This document shows positions 35,766 through 48,834 of a stretch of DNA of 64,000 nucleotides, in pieces; position 1 is the stretch's first letter, and each line of letters opens with the position of its first letter. Source of the stretch: Antedon mediterranea (lineage: Eukaryota; Echinodermata; Crinoidea; Comatulida; Antedonidae); the NCBI RefSeq assembly GCF_964355755.1, contig NC_092670.1, positions 29,501,795-29,565,794 of the forward strand. Reading direction: 5' to 3'. A model generated the notes under the pieces. The model worked only from the letters and a program-made list of their open reading frames with translations. It was not told the DNA's origin and did not search any database. Made by a program: the position numbers and the translations under genes.

Positions 35766-37430
35766 ATTAATTTGTTTGCTCTAATTTGCTATTGCTATAA
35801 TTGGTAAATAAAGGAAGAATAACAATATGATAATGTACATCATTTCCGTTAAGGGTCATGTAACAACAAAATACGACTTTAACATTCTTTATTTTTACTA
35901 AAACAAAAACTAAATGAATAAATCTTAAGATGTATAGCTGTTTATGGTGTACTCTTTCATTGATTTTGACATCGGCATTACATTTTCTTTCACGTTCTTT
36001 AAGAGTTTGGGCGGAGAGAGTATAGTGTTTGATATTGACACGAAATCCAGCAGAAGACGATCGATGAAATTTGACATTCAAAACGTATGTTATTGCCATA
36101 ATAAATCTTCGTTTTGAAAATAGCATGTACAATGTGCAGTAAATTGGTATTTAGGACGGCTATAAATGGCCTGCTTTAATCCATTTTGTTTAAAGAAGGT
36201 GTGATTTTTTAATGATAATGTCATTTTACAAGACAAGCATCGGAAAATGTTACCCTATATGTAAACTAGTTATTTTGAAATAAAATTAGTTTGAACCCCA
36301 TGCGTCAAACTAAATACAAAATATGTTTTCCTTTCTAGTAAAAAACAGAAAAACAATCTTTTACAAAGAAATGAAGAAATCCCATATCCTAAGGTGAGCG
36401 TGCCTAAAAGAAAAAAAAGTGTAGTATTATCTTATGGTTCCCGCTAAACATACGGACTTTTGCGGTACTGAATGAACATCCGTAAGTATTATCAAATATT
36501 GGCTGTATTTGCAATTCAGCAGGTGTCTTTATATATATGTCATAAGTAACAGATCACCGTTTATATGTGTACCTAATACATAAACTGCGTAGGCACAGAG
36601 TGATATTATCAATGTTTGGATTCAGTAATTTAACGCTTAATTAAAATCAAATCACTATTCTGTCAATAATATTATTGATCCATCACCGTAAGTCATGTAC
36701 ATACCAGCAAAACTGAACCAAGTGAACGATCGATATGTGGTTTAGCGGAAAGCCAATCACACGGAAGGTGTTTATAAGTTGGATGCAAATAGAATAAAGG
36801 TGGTTGATAAGTAGGCCTACACTAATTACTGTCACCGATCCTATTAGGCTAACACGTGAGCTATGGCAGTAAAAAACTAAGATCATTTCCGGATTTGATG
36901 ATAGCTTAATCATCGTTGTTGATTGAATAGAATGCAAAATAGTACGTGCATTTTAGTGCATCGACCATAACGTGAACTACGGCGATGTTTTTCATCAAGC
37001 GGGATTCCCCAGATGTGATTTGGTGCAAGTAACAGTTGACCAACGAAAGCGAAAGTTAGGAAGATCCATCGCTTGTGATTGGTCAGTTTCAGTTTCATCT
37101 TTCACCTCATAAATTAATTGTGTCATTCCCCTCATAAACATTCATTATATGTATAATATTGTATGAGTCAATACAGTAGTAACATTTCTGACAAATTCGA
37201 TAGAAACGCGTTAAATGTTTGAACAAATCTGCTAGTTATAATTACGTCACAATTATTAGTGCAGTCGTCAAATTGATAAATTGTTACTACAACTTAATTT
37301 TCCAAGCAGACACGAATACATCTAATCAAATGGATACTCAACTTTGGAAGCACAAGAGTATGAATAATCGTTAACAATAAACTTTAACCAATGTAGATTT
37401 CAATTTCATATCATTGCGCAATTTATATTA
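35766..37430. other. Interval with no recognised gene
   Basis: The longest frame (35767-36132, minus, 121 codons) has no recognised domain; an internal start would give MAITYVLNVKFHRSSSAGF. Without a match or splice signals it is left uncalled. The frames at 36683-36937 and 36910-37098 (minus) are likewise unrecognised. Confidence 0.4.
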
Positions 37431-37540
37431 AACAAGGCCATATACATGGCGGCTGCAGTCGCGTGTCCAAGTTGGTGTTTACCGACCAACCGACCGAGAT
37501 TGTGAGCTGTAGAGTCGTGTTGCAAGCACGCGACTAAAAA
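37431..37540 (+). repeat. Dispersed GTCGCGTGC/CCGA repeat, copy 7 (long form)
   Basis: AACAAGGCCATATACATGGC, GGCTGCAGTCGCGTG, TTGGTGTTTACCGACC, GTGAGCTGTAGAGTCG and the right end GCAAGCACGCGACTAAAAA. It confirms the GTCGCGTG / CACGCGAC inverted pair of the family. Confidence 0.88.
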
Positions 37541-38524
37541 TTGGTTGGTTGTGCAATAAAATTCATGTAAAAAATGGCCGAAAAATGTATTTCAAATACC
37601 TAAGCGACAGTTGTTGAAATGTAAATCCGTGTCATTTATTATATATCAATGTTTGAACAGGTTAATACTAGCAGTGTACACCATACAATGCATTTGATGT
37701 ATATAGTTATGTATAAAAGCACAGTTACATGTGTAAACAAGTTTGTAGTTTTATTTAATATACAATTGGTTTTGTAAATAGAAGATTTAACAAAAAAGGA
37801 ATGTTAAGAAGTAGTATCATAACATAACAAAATATGGAATTGTTTAATAACCGGAACTCCTTCTTGTTGTTTTCATGTAAAGGAATGAACTGGACAAAAC
37901 CCGCAACTGGCTTATCTACACCATTAAATAATGAGATGTAGAATTTAATTCGGATCGTAATATCAATGAACTTTTGTTAGTTACACATTGGGGCTTTATA
38001 CAGTGATGAAATAAACTAATAACAAACTAATAATAGTATGTCATTTAGGGCATTGACTAAAGCAATTCTCATGAGTAGCATAACGTATGCTCTAAGATGT
38101 TTATTGTTGTCTCGTTAATGAGTTTACTGTACTACAACATAATATAAAGAAATGTTTAGTTGAATTGGGATTCTCAACAATCAACTTATAAACATTTATA
38201 GAATACTGTACTTCAGTGTTTGACGTCAACAGCTAGATCAAGCATCATATGTGAGTCGTTGAATAGAACAATTTAATAGCACTTTTATGTCACATCCAAC
38301 ATATTTAGCAATGCCACGTGATACGATATCAGTACAGAAGAATTCAGTACAGTTACTTCATAGTAAAATATCTAACAAAACAAAAGTATATAACATAAAT
38401 AAACGCTAAATTTGATTATCAGAACGATTGAAATACGAATGATTGACTAACCAGATAGAACTTGTGACCTTTGTAAGTAGCATCAATTAACCTATACTAG
38501 AAATTAAAAAAATCAATTAATACT
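37541..38524. other. Interval with no recognised feature
   Basis: AT-rich, nothing supported. Confidence 0.5.
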
Positions 38525-38640
38525 ACTACTACTACTACTAATAATGAAAATTTGTAAAGCGCAACCATCCGTCTAAAAAAAAGACGCTCACTGCGCTACT
38601 GACAACAAAGAACATGAAAAAAGTTACAAATCTTAAAGAC
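38525..38640 (-). repeat. Probable LINE/SINE 3' end with (TAG)n tail
   Basis: On the minus strand: GTAGCGCAGTGAGCGTC, a T-run, AGACGGATGGTTGCGCTTTA and a terminal (AGT)n tract. The GCGCTTT-type end followed by a simple repeat resembles the 3' end of the LINE at 51672-52850. Confidence 0.55.
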
Positions 38641-38879
38641 TACATACATAACAAATACGCTACAAGTTTTCTGGATAAGACATACTACTAGAACAATATT
38701 TTGAACTATACATATATTTAACTTACATTTATCTACATACCGATTTAAAATAAACGTATTTATTATTATAAATAAATAAATACATACAAAACCCGCTTTA
38801 AAAAAAATTGGAATTGATTGAAATAAAGTGCTGTGCTATAAACATAGAGTCGGTTGTGCGGAAACTCGCTTAGGATAGG

Positions 38880-39062
38880 TCTGTATCACCCACTAACGTA
38901 ACTAACATCAACCGCTAATATATCAACAAGCAATCACTAATGTAACATTAACCACTAATTAAAAAAAATCACTAACGTAACCATCCATTTACCACTAACG
39001 TAACAAACTTCATTAACCACTAACGTAACAAAATTTTACCACTAACGTAACAACAGTAGAAA
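38880..39062. repeat. Minisatellite CCACTAACGTAACA
   Basis: About nine diverged copies of CACTAACGTAAC. It starts with TGTATCACCCACTAACGTAA, identical to the left end of the foldback element at 51003. No right arm was found here. Confidence 0.83.
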
Positions 39063-42000
39063 ATGTTGAGATTTATTATTATTATTATTTTCGAACCACG
39101 GATCAGTTAACCTTATTCACAAAAATCTAAACACTTTTCCAAAAAGCTGATTCTGCAATAGTACAATTAAATAACACCATGAAATCATTTTTCGTTTATT
39201 GGAATTAATAATAAATGTGTTACGTAATTTACAAATCAAATGGCAAGGATACAATCAGATGTACTTTAATGTGTTTTTATAAAATAATGTAATTTAAAAC
39301 ATTGAACAAAAATTACCAGCATAAAGCTGGCCCACACACAACATACAATCACGCAATCCATGTTAAAATCTGACATTTCACACAGACGCTTTAACAAATC
39401 TGAAATAATCCATATACAACTAAAAAGACCCATGTCATTGACGTATTACCTACTGGCTAATGAAACCGTGTCGGACTACTATTTCAGGATAGCAATTACT
39501 ATAAAATGTTTTCCATAAAATGTTTTTTAAGTGTTTGGTCATTATTTCCTAAACAAGTGTCAACGTGGTATATTTCCAATTAATACTAATATGAAGAATC
39601 TGACACTATAGCTAATACCGTTCCGTGAAATATCCATACTCACGAATAAGATGCTAACAATAAAAACTTCATGATATTATATTCGGAAGTTTAAAATATA
39701 TTTTGTATAATTGGATCTAATGGCTTGTCAGTTTATTAACACGATGGATATTTTAATCCACTTAGGCTTAACCGTTGATATTCAAAATTATTTTGCTGTA
39801 TAGAACTGAATAATATAAAAACACGGGGAAATTGGATAAAAATTAATGTTTTTAGAAAGTGTTAAATAAATTATTATAATCAAATCTGACCTACATTGTG
39901 GGTAAGGATATGTATGTTAGACTGAGCTGGAAATATCAGTAAGGGGGATGAATCTGAAACCTCCTACAAGACAAGAGACTACATTTTAATAACAATAGTT
40001 TAATGTTCACTGAAGCTAGCGTGTTTTTTAAAACCAACTTTTAGTCTATAGTGTTCTTTATTTTTTAAACAAATGTCTTGTATCAATACTATTATTAGGC
40101 CTACTTTATACATAATTCTATGTTATGTATTAGATTTCCCTTCGTCCACTCATACATTTAATACTGTATCTATTAGTTTAGGAATAGGCATTAAAGAAAC
40201 ATTAATCAAATCTAACTCTGATTTTCAATTAATATCAGCAAATCGTACTGTATATCAGGGAAATGTACTCTAACTCTTATCTGATTATTATATGTAAACC
40301 TAATCAGGGTTTGCGACTATAATTATGAATAATGATTTATTTTAGGTTATTATACTAATATTTAGATTAGACCTACCGAAATTAAACAAAGAATGAAAAA
40401 GTGAAAGTACAACAATAAGATATAGCAATTAACATTTTAAAAGAAAGTAATTTATGTCTTTCCCAAACATACAGAGTATGTTATAAACTAAATGTATACG
40501 CAACATATAACTATCTCATAAAACAAAATTTATATTATTTTTTAAACGCAAGATACTGAGATGCCGTGCGTGTTACTAATACAGTGAGCACGCTATTGTA
40601 TAATATTATTTACGTCTTAAAACGAAAAGTAAAATCACAAGGAACCTTGGAAGCCGATTAATAATAATATCTTTCATATTTAAAATCAAACAGTGCTTTG
40701 ATTTAATAATATTAACAATGATACCATATTAGTACAGAACGAAGACAGACTAATAATAAAGAATTGATGAATACAAGTTTGAATGTCAAATGCATCACTC
40801 CATTTAAAATTATGTTATTCCTTTCCTTTACAATCCGCATTAAACATTTTCATTTATGCAACAAAAATACTATTCTTTGAAAATGAAACTTATTCTGATA
40901 AGAATATGTAATAATAGTTAAACTAATTCAAGTACTACAAAAATATCTACAAATATCTTACCTCTTAAGTTTTGTTTATTGTCACTTCGGTCTGAGTCTA
41001 AGATTTGCTTATTCGAATTAATACCAGTCGCCGGTTTTATATACTTCAAGATTGAGGGCGATATGTTTCCTGTTCCGTTATTTGATCCAAGACACGTCGC
41101 TATTTGTTATTCCCACGTAATTTATACGCTACGCATTTAACTTTTATTTGTGTTTTCTAAAAAAAGATGTTGTTGCTATAATAATTATTTCTACAAACAA
41201 ATACGCCCAGAAACTCAACCGATACAAATTGATAGACATTCTATCATTGTGGCAGGTGTACTCAGCACTATTATTCTATTTTATATTAATACGTTGAATG
41301 TAGGATAAAAGTTATTGGACGAAAAGTAGTCATTATTTAGTAATTTATTGAGTATCAAATATTAGATTAAATTTATATTGCTTTTCGTCTGTTATGATTA
41401 TTTATAAATAATTCAAAATTCATCATTAAAATCAAACAGCAACATGTTCAACAGTTTACAGATATATTGATTAAGTTTAATTTCTTCTTAATTAATTACA
41501 GCTGGTATGTAGACCTATGAGGGCGTAAACTTACTTCGGTTTTCTCTCTATGTTTGTAATGCAAATCAAGTGGGTAACTAAGTAGGGTGAAACACCTTTC
41601 GCACCTCCCACACCAAGAGCACCATCTACGTACCCGAATTAAATGTTTCGTCATTTTAAATCGAAGCATAAATATTTAAAATGTGATTACATCGTAGGAA
41701 GCCAGTTTTAAATGTTTCAAAAGACTGCAAAATAGTATAGGCAAATAATAGTGATATGAGGATCCATCCGAGGGATATCCATCGTTTTACAGCTTCGAAC
41801 ATGATTTTAAAAGCGTACTTAACGTACTTAACCCTCAGATGTTTAACCTAACACCTAGATAATCAACCTATCCCCTAAATAATCATTGCAAATTAAAGGA
41901 GTTTTTATATTATTTAGGAATAGCTCTCTAGAGGAATGTTATTTTTTATTACGATACATACTTTTTAAATTATATCATTAATTGCATAAAACACATAAAT

Positions 42001-42537
42001 GAATCGTATAAGAATCCAAAAAACCTACCAATCGATTAACCAACATTTAACTTGCATACAAAATGCTATTAATTTCTCAAACTCTTGATTCTTTACTCTT
42101 TGATAATTAAACAAAGACAAACCGTTTCCTAATGAAAAATGTTGCTCTGCCATTTTCCGGAAGCTGATGTCACTGTTGCTTAAATAGAACGGGTTCTTGA
42201 TTTATTGTAATTTTTGCAATTTCCCTTTTAAAATAAGTGTCTTTTCAATGACTGAAAATTAGTTTTTCTAAGTAAAGCACTTTGTGTTTATTGTTTTGAT
42301 ATTGTTAATTTTTGAATCATTAATACGCATCACAGCTATATTGATTTCCTGATACTTCCGTCAAAATGTCAATAAACTTAGCCTATTATATTACTAATTA
42401 TCATGGGGCAAATATACATCCATACTCATTCCTACATGGTAGAAATTCCTTCTTACTTCATGACTAGGCGGGAAAATGTCAAACAATAGTAGTTTAATTG
42501 TACTCTTCTTGGTAGATTTATACATAAATACAAATGT
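39063..42537. other. Interval with no recognised feature
   Basis: AT-rich throughout; no supported gene. The frame at 40073-40273 (+) resembles nothing known. Confidence 0.45.
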
Positions 42538-42870
42538 AAATGATTAGCAAACGTTAGGTTATTGCCAGGAATAAGAAAATATATGCCTACTGAATTATTA
42601 CAAACACATGGTGTTTTAATTTTCAATAATTTACGTTTGATATTTTCAAGATTCTATTAAACATCATGACCTGAAAACTACGTATGCATTTCTAATCTCA
42701 CTTAATCCAATCCTTTCAAGAGTGCTAGACACCTTACTTTACTTTCTACTACGCATCTAATTGATTTTTAAACCCTTCTCGTCGTGCGTTATTTCTTTGG
42801 TAAACCGCATTGCCAAAACTACTTCAAATTCAATTCCTGGCAATAACCTAACTTTTACTATAATCATCTA
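42538..42870. mobile_element. Small MITE-like inverted-repeat element
   Basis: The left end has ATGATTAGCAAACG then TTAGGTTATTGCCAGGAAT (42554-42572). The right end (42834-42869) is its reverse complement: ATTCCTGGCAATAACCTAA, then TATAATCAT. The 19-bp core is exact and the outer part is imperfect. The element is about 330 bp and non-coding; no clear target duplication was found. Confidence 0.65.
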
Positions 42871-45800
42871 CATTTTTGTGCATCAAAACGTTTGAATTTT
42901 AAGGATGCGCTGTCAATCATTATTTATAAAGATTGACTCAATAGTTTAATATACCTGATATTATTGCTATGTATAGATCATGTAGACGAAGGTGATAATT
43001 ATTATAATGTTTGCTCTTTGAAAACAAATAATGTAGAAGAATCTTTTCAAATTGCTGGTCCATTTTAGAATTGTAATATTTAGGCTAAATTTTTAAAATA
43101 ATCTTTATGGGTTGTACTGAAAACCGATGGTGTTTCAAATGTTTATATTATGGCATACTTTCTATTTTAATTTATATTTTCTAAGATGAAGCTATAATAA
43201 GTTGTTGTTTTCAGGGCGTTTGTCCAAAGTGAGTGACAATATTTTTTAAGTGTAATCGGAACTCTGATTTTCCGTCTATCGGCTTGACAAATAAACATTA
43301 AACACTTTTTTGCTGGAACTTTAGGCCTATTTTCCGCAATCGTAGTAAAGACAATTAATGCAAACCCGATACAGAATCCAATAGTAAAATGATTTGCATT
43401 GTACCGACCTTTCTCAAAAACATAATAAACATTTAATTTATAGATTATTCATACCATTACCATCATTACATCAGCACGTGATTCTCGCTACTGTATGTAG
43501 CTTCCGACACAGTATCATAGGAACATTCTGTAATACAGCATCACATGTGTTGCACATATATCAGCTAGTATCATAGAACATGGTAAGCTAACTCTTAAAG
43601 TGGTTAGTGGAGCTCCATCCAGAACATTTCTATTTTTAATACATTTCAGGCTGTTATTTAAAAATATCATCCTTCATAAAAAAAAATTGTTTTAAATGTG
43701 TACGATTTTCTTGAAAATGACGTCTTTTCGCGATTTGGGGGGATACCTTGTAATTTCCTATTCTTTTACATGCAAAAGAGGAGTATATTTGAATAATCCT
43801 AACACATTTCTTCAGCAAAAAAAATCTTTTTTTCTAGATCTTTCTATTTCTGGTTATATTATTATTATTTTATATTGAGTATACATTACCCAATTTTAGT
43901 TATTGCTTGTTAGGGTCAATTGGGCTTTTTAATATGCTACCTGTAAGGAGTATGACCACGTTAAATCTTTCACTGGCATGGCGATCTGTTCTTGTCGTGA
44001 TGTTGTTTCTGATGTGTGAAAAGTATATTTAAACACTCTGGATGTGACTCTATCATGTTTTCACTGTGTAATTATAAGACTATTACTAAAATGTTAAATT
44101 TAACGAAATCTGAGAAGGACGTGGCTAAATATTCAATAAAGCTAGGCCTACTATGTATTACTGATGCTGCTTGGCCTATCTAGGCTGATATTAACCTTAC
44201 AGCATTGGAGTTTGTTCTGGCACCCAGCCCCGGACTACCCATGCGGCTCTCAGGAAACCACAAGGTTTGTATGAACAATTATTAGTTTAAAAAAGTATTA
44301 CAAATGAAAAATAGCATGAAATATATAATTTACTCATGATTTGTTTGTAAATAAAATACAGTGTAAGTCATAAAAATACAATTAAAAGGTAGCTCCGGGT
44401 ATAAGGTTGTTTATAATAAACAGTTGCAACAACATTAATACATTTTTCATCAGCGGTATATCAAAAGCCCTTTGGAACTTCTGCATTACCACTGACGAAG
44501 GTGGGTTATTATCAATGGTGTTTATATTTGAGGCCTATAATAATCTATACAAAATGTTCCCCTTTAACCATTGTAACGTACGGTCAACATAATGTAGAAA
44601 GTTAGACGATTTTCGATAAATTGCTGCTGATCTTCATTATGAATATTAATATATACTAAAATATATATAAACATAGAAGTTGAGATTGATCAAGTAGGTA
44701 AATAAACATCATCGATCAATTATAAACATTAATAACTGTTTTGAAACTGAAAGTAGGTCAAGTCTGACGTTTAAATAACTACTGTTAACATACTAAAACA
44801 CCCTATTCATATCCATCGATCAAATGTATCAGGTATTGGAATAAATAAAGTAGTTGTCACCAAACTGTCGGCTTACTTTTGTGCACCTTGTCTTTTAGGG
44901 CGATATGTAAAAAATGCACGCGTTTACATGTTTGGAGCCAGACGATATAATTGACTGTTTTAGTGAAACATAACACAGTGCCCGGATGTCAAAGCGTTTT
45001 AAATTGTATAGTGATCGATGTTCTTTCAATGCTTCAAGCTCAATTTCTTCTAATTTGAAGACATATTTCTTTCTTTTGAACATTATCAATACCAAATCTC
45101 CTTCTATTTAAGCTATAAAACGTGGATTTATTTGAATTATTTATTTTTGCAGCACCATTGTTTACTAACAATACCATGGTCGATCTGACATAGAGAGTAC
45201 TACTAGCCCTCAGTAGCCCTATAACGCCATTGAGCCCCAATCATATTTCATACAAACATCTTTAGACTGAATGTGTTCACTTTACAATAGATCTGGAACT
45301 ATGGAAACGGATCTATACAATAATAAGAAAGAAAGGTTGGTAAGATGTTTTGCTACTGTGACGTGATTTACTGTAAAATCTTTATATTACATGTATATGT
45401 CAATAAAACTGGGAATATGAAGTTAAAAAACATGTTTAGGCCTACGTTACTAGCAAACTAAAATATGAACATAAAGCCAATGAATGAAATTAAAGCGAGT
45501 TCCTCCTACACTGGTGACATCACTAAATATTATTTAATGGATACTACGTCTCGATGCTCCAAGAAACACAACCTTTAGGAAAACAAAAGTTAAGTAGCAA
45601 AACCAAACCTAATTTGTGTAAATTCTATGGCCGTGTTTCCGCAGCCAAAAATTAACTAATAATTAACCCGATGGTGGAAAAATGGTTCAACCGATTCTGC
45701 TCGAGAAAAATTAAGCGATAATTATCTAATTCAAATCAAATAATTATCGGATAAATGTGATAAGTTTTAACCTTTGACATGAAGGACCAAACGTTGCGTT

Positions 45801-47034
45801 GTAATTAGGCACTTGGTTTTTCGGTAATGACTAGACATGCGCACTTTAATTTTGTATTCATTATTATTATTAATAAAAATTATTTTGAAAAATGTATGGC
45901 TGTGAAACACACCGTACTTATAATATGCATAACACTGTTGTGCAAAATAGTGATAATTTCCACTAAATCACGATTATTGATTAAAAGCTGTTTTATTGAA
46001 AAGCAGTATATTTATTGTGTATTTTATTTCAGCTTCCTATGGTTAAAGTAATTCTAGACACACTACTCAGGGTATAATGATTTATAATCTATCGAAACAG
46101 CTAGAAGAAATTATTTCCCAATAATAGAATAGCGATTAGAGTATTTTATGGGAAAGTGTTTACATCCGTCTATAAATAATTGCCGCAAAGATGAATTCAT
46201 AAACTACTATTTCAAAAAATGACATCAATTCAGTTTGTCAGTCTGAATTAACTTTTGATTTGATAATATTATTCAGTCATTACTGCGAATTGTATTTTGA
46301 AACTTATCTAAATTGGTGATTTGGCACCTGTATTTAAACGGATAGAGTAGAGAATCGTTTCGAAGTAATTGTAGCCAGAAGCGGGGTTTTATTATTAGCA
46401 AAACAATAGATTTATATACGTTTGACGATCACGAATATAATGTTTATTTATAGACTTCATCTTATTGTAAGAAGACGCGGTAGAGGAGAAAAGGAGCAAC
46501 TTGAGTGGATTTGAGTGCCCTTTTGTTTATCTAGAGTTTATTGAAATTTGATGAGCTGAGCAAGTTAATTTAATCCATTGTAGATACTAATTATTTCACT
46601 GTCAATCTTGAAACATGGCAGTGGAGATGCAAGGTTTAAAAGACAAAACGGAGTTACATCGATACTCAATACAACGTTCAACTGAATTGCAAAATAAATT
46701 AATATTGAATGCATCTAACAGGTCCCTAATAATCGTTAGTTATCAATAAAAGGTAACAAAATGTGTATTACATTGTTGATTAGAACAATATCGAGCATAT
46801 CATTATTAATGTAAGACTTGGTCTTTGATTAAAGTTTGAAAGCAACAAGTGAAACTCGAGTTCTAACAAGGAATATGTGTGGATTTTTGAGAAAATATGC
46901 AAAATTGTCATCCCAGATGAGAATTGAACTTTATTTATAGTAATTTATAAATAAACGATTAAATTAAATCGTAGACTATAAAATCGGTGACTCCATATAA
47001 AGGTCTCAATTAATTGTTGCTGTTTACACCGATA
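42871..47034. other. Long AT-rich interval without confirmed genes
   Basis: No domain recognised. A 62-bp GC-richer segment at 44203-44264, preceded by TTACAG and followed by GTTTGT, is open in all three frames and could be a small exon. The minus frame at 45040-45240 is unrecognised. GAAAAATTAAGCGATAATTA near 45705-45730 and a nearby inverse-like ATAATTATCGGATAAATGTG are AT-rich palindromic words. Confidence 0.4.
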
Positions 47035-47035
47035 T

Positions 47036-47086
47036 TAATAATATCATGGAGGTATAAAAAAGATATATACCTCCATGATAATATTT
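47036..47086. repeat. Perfect 15-bp stem hairpin
   Basis: TATCATGGAGGTATA and TATACCTCCATGATA are separated by a 9-base loop. This may be a minimal inverted-repeat relic; no transcript context is visible. Confidence 0.8.
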
Positions 47087-47194
47087 ACCTATATGTTACT
47101 TTTGTTTAACGCTGATAGATTTTTGTAACATCAATATATTAGAAACATACTTATATCGTAATTATTGTTAACTTACCGTATTTATTCGAGAAAA

Positions 47195-47345
47195 GGCGTT
47201 TATTCGAATGAGGTTTTCGGGTGTAATATGGTAACATGTATATTTAAACAAATACCCCCTAGATATTTACAAATACAACACGATTAATATTGAGAAAGTG
47301 ATAAAATAAAGTACAAAATCAAAATGCTTGGTAAATTGTAGATAA
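47195..47345 (-). repeat. Fragment related to the Helitron interior
   Basis: Shares ATATGGTAACAT and an exact 26-base match beginning AAATGCTTGGTAAATTG with the interior of Helitron copy 1 (16070-16210), in the same order. The similarity ends exactly where the CAA/CAG microsatellite starts. Confidence 0.7.
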
Positions 47346-47742
47346 CAACAAAATCAACAGCAGCAGTAACAGCAGCAGCAACAGCAGCAGCAACAACAGC
47401 ATCAACAGCAGCAGCAACAACAGCAGCAACAACAGAATCAACAGCAGCAGTAACAACACCAACAACAGCAGCAACATCAGCAGCAACAACAGCAGCAACA
47501 GCAGCAGTAACAACAACACCAACAACAACAGCAGCAACAACAGCAGCAACAACAGCAGTAACAACACCAACAACAGCAGCAACATCAGCAGCAACAACAG
47601 CAGCAGTAACAACACCAACAACAGCAGCAACATCAGCAGCAACAACAGCAGCAACAGCAGCAGTAACAACAACACCAACAACAACAGCAGCAACAACAGC
47701 AACAGCAACAACAACAGCTGCTGCAACAACAACAATAATAAT
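47346..47742. repeat. CAA/CAG compound microsatellite with internal duplications
   Basis: About 400 bp of CAA, CAG and occasional CAT, ACC and TAA triplets. Longer blocks such as AACACCAACAACAGCAGC followed by AACATCAGCAGC recur three times, showing duplication of larger segments. In-frame TAA codons interrupt every glutamine frame, and the minus-strand polyleucine frame (47319-47780) is a by-product, so no protein is called. Confidence 0.95.
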
Positions 47743-48506
47743 AATAACGAGGAAGATTCCACAAACAATATAGTTATCATTATTTTATTGATGAGTAAAA
47801 TGTTACTATACTGTCAAAAGGTGAGATTCTGAAAACTGACAGCCGCCTTTATAGCTAAGTACATAATTTACCAACTTTTCATCATTTAGATGAGTGACCA
47901 AGTAAAATTGACCGAGACGAATAAAAGCAGGCCCATACAGATAAACAGATCAGATTAATAAATGTTTCGAAGAATTGACCTAATGGTAAACACAATTCAT
48001 TTTATTGAGAACAGAAATGTTAGTGAGTACACTCTCCACTTATAATGATGTCATAAAACCGTTTATGTCGTAGATGAGAACGGCAGTGTGCCAACAACAA
48101 TCACTTATAAAACACTTTGAGTGAATTTCACCTAGATTCCTTCTACTAGGATTATACTTCTGAGTAATTGTGTGATGAAATGTTTAGCAATAATCATTAC
48201 TATGCATCCTATAAAACGGTATATCACGGCAAGAAGTCCTCCCTTTATGGTAATTAGTAATTAAGATCTTCTAGACGATAATGAGATTAATTAAAATGTA
48301 AGTGGACTGTTAATTGATATTATTTATAATATTGTGCGTAAAAGCACGGGATACTTCTTTGAACCAAACGTCACGAACTTGCAGTAAGTAACCTATCTCT
48401 TAGATACCGGCTTTCTCAATCGTGTTAGGAAGGGTGTTAATACTAGGCCTTCAAATCTCTTTAAAAAAAAATACACAATGAAAAGAACTTCTAGGATGTT
48501 AGTGTT
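47743..48506. other. Interval with no recognised feature
   Basis: AT-rich, nothing supported. Confidence 0.5.
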
Positions 48507-48834
48507 GAATACGGCTTTACCACGTTGAAACACCGTTCTCGTTAGATCACCGAAGTTAAGCAACGTTGGGCCTGTTTGGAGCTTGGATGGGAGACCATCT
48601 GGGAATATCGGGTGCTGTATATGGAGCTGGGGTCAGGCATTTGAAATCAGCACTGCTGACTCTTATGGCAGCCCCTTCATCTAGTAACTGCCTAAGACAT
48701 ATTGGCTTATTCCTTTCCTCTGGTCAAGGTGGGCACTGGACGAGAGAAGCCCTTGATCAATGTTAGGACTGATCAAGTTGCTTTAAACAGTCCTGGCGGC
48801 TTTGTTTGTATCAATAGTCAATCAATAATAATAG
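48507..48834 (+). mobile_element. 5S rRNA-derived SINE (SINE3-like)
   Basis: The first about 115 bp are a diverged 5S rRNA gene: ATACGGCTTTACCACGTTGA, GATCACCGAAGTTAAGCAAC, GGGCCT, CTTGGATGGGAGACCATCTG and CGGGTGCTGTAT. The internal RNA polymerase III control region (A box, intermediate element, C box) is well kept. About 200 bp of unrelated body follow (GGGGTCAGGCATTTGAAATC onward), ending GTCCTGGCGGCTTTGTTTG and a tail of CAATCAATAATAATA. A 5S head, a body and a simple-repeat tail define 5S-type SINEs. It is not a functional 5S gene, because the 5' and middle parts have deletions and substitutions. The 66-codon frame here is incidental. Confidence 0.9.

Noticed and set aside
35767-36132. 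121-codon minus-strand frame
   Set aside because: Longest unexplained frame, but without a recognised domain, splice-site support or codon signal against AT-rich noise.
47319-47780. 153-codon polyleucine frame
   Set aside because: It is the reverse complement of a CAA/CAG microsatellite; the opposite glutamine frames contain stops, so neither strand codes for a protein.
48507-48622. Functional 5S rRNA gene
   Set aside because: The 5' part has deletions and substitutions, and a SINE body and tail follow directly.
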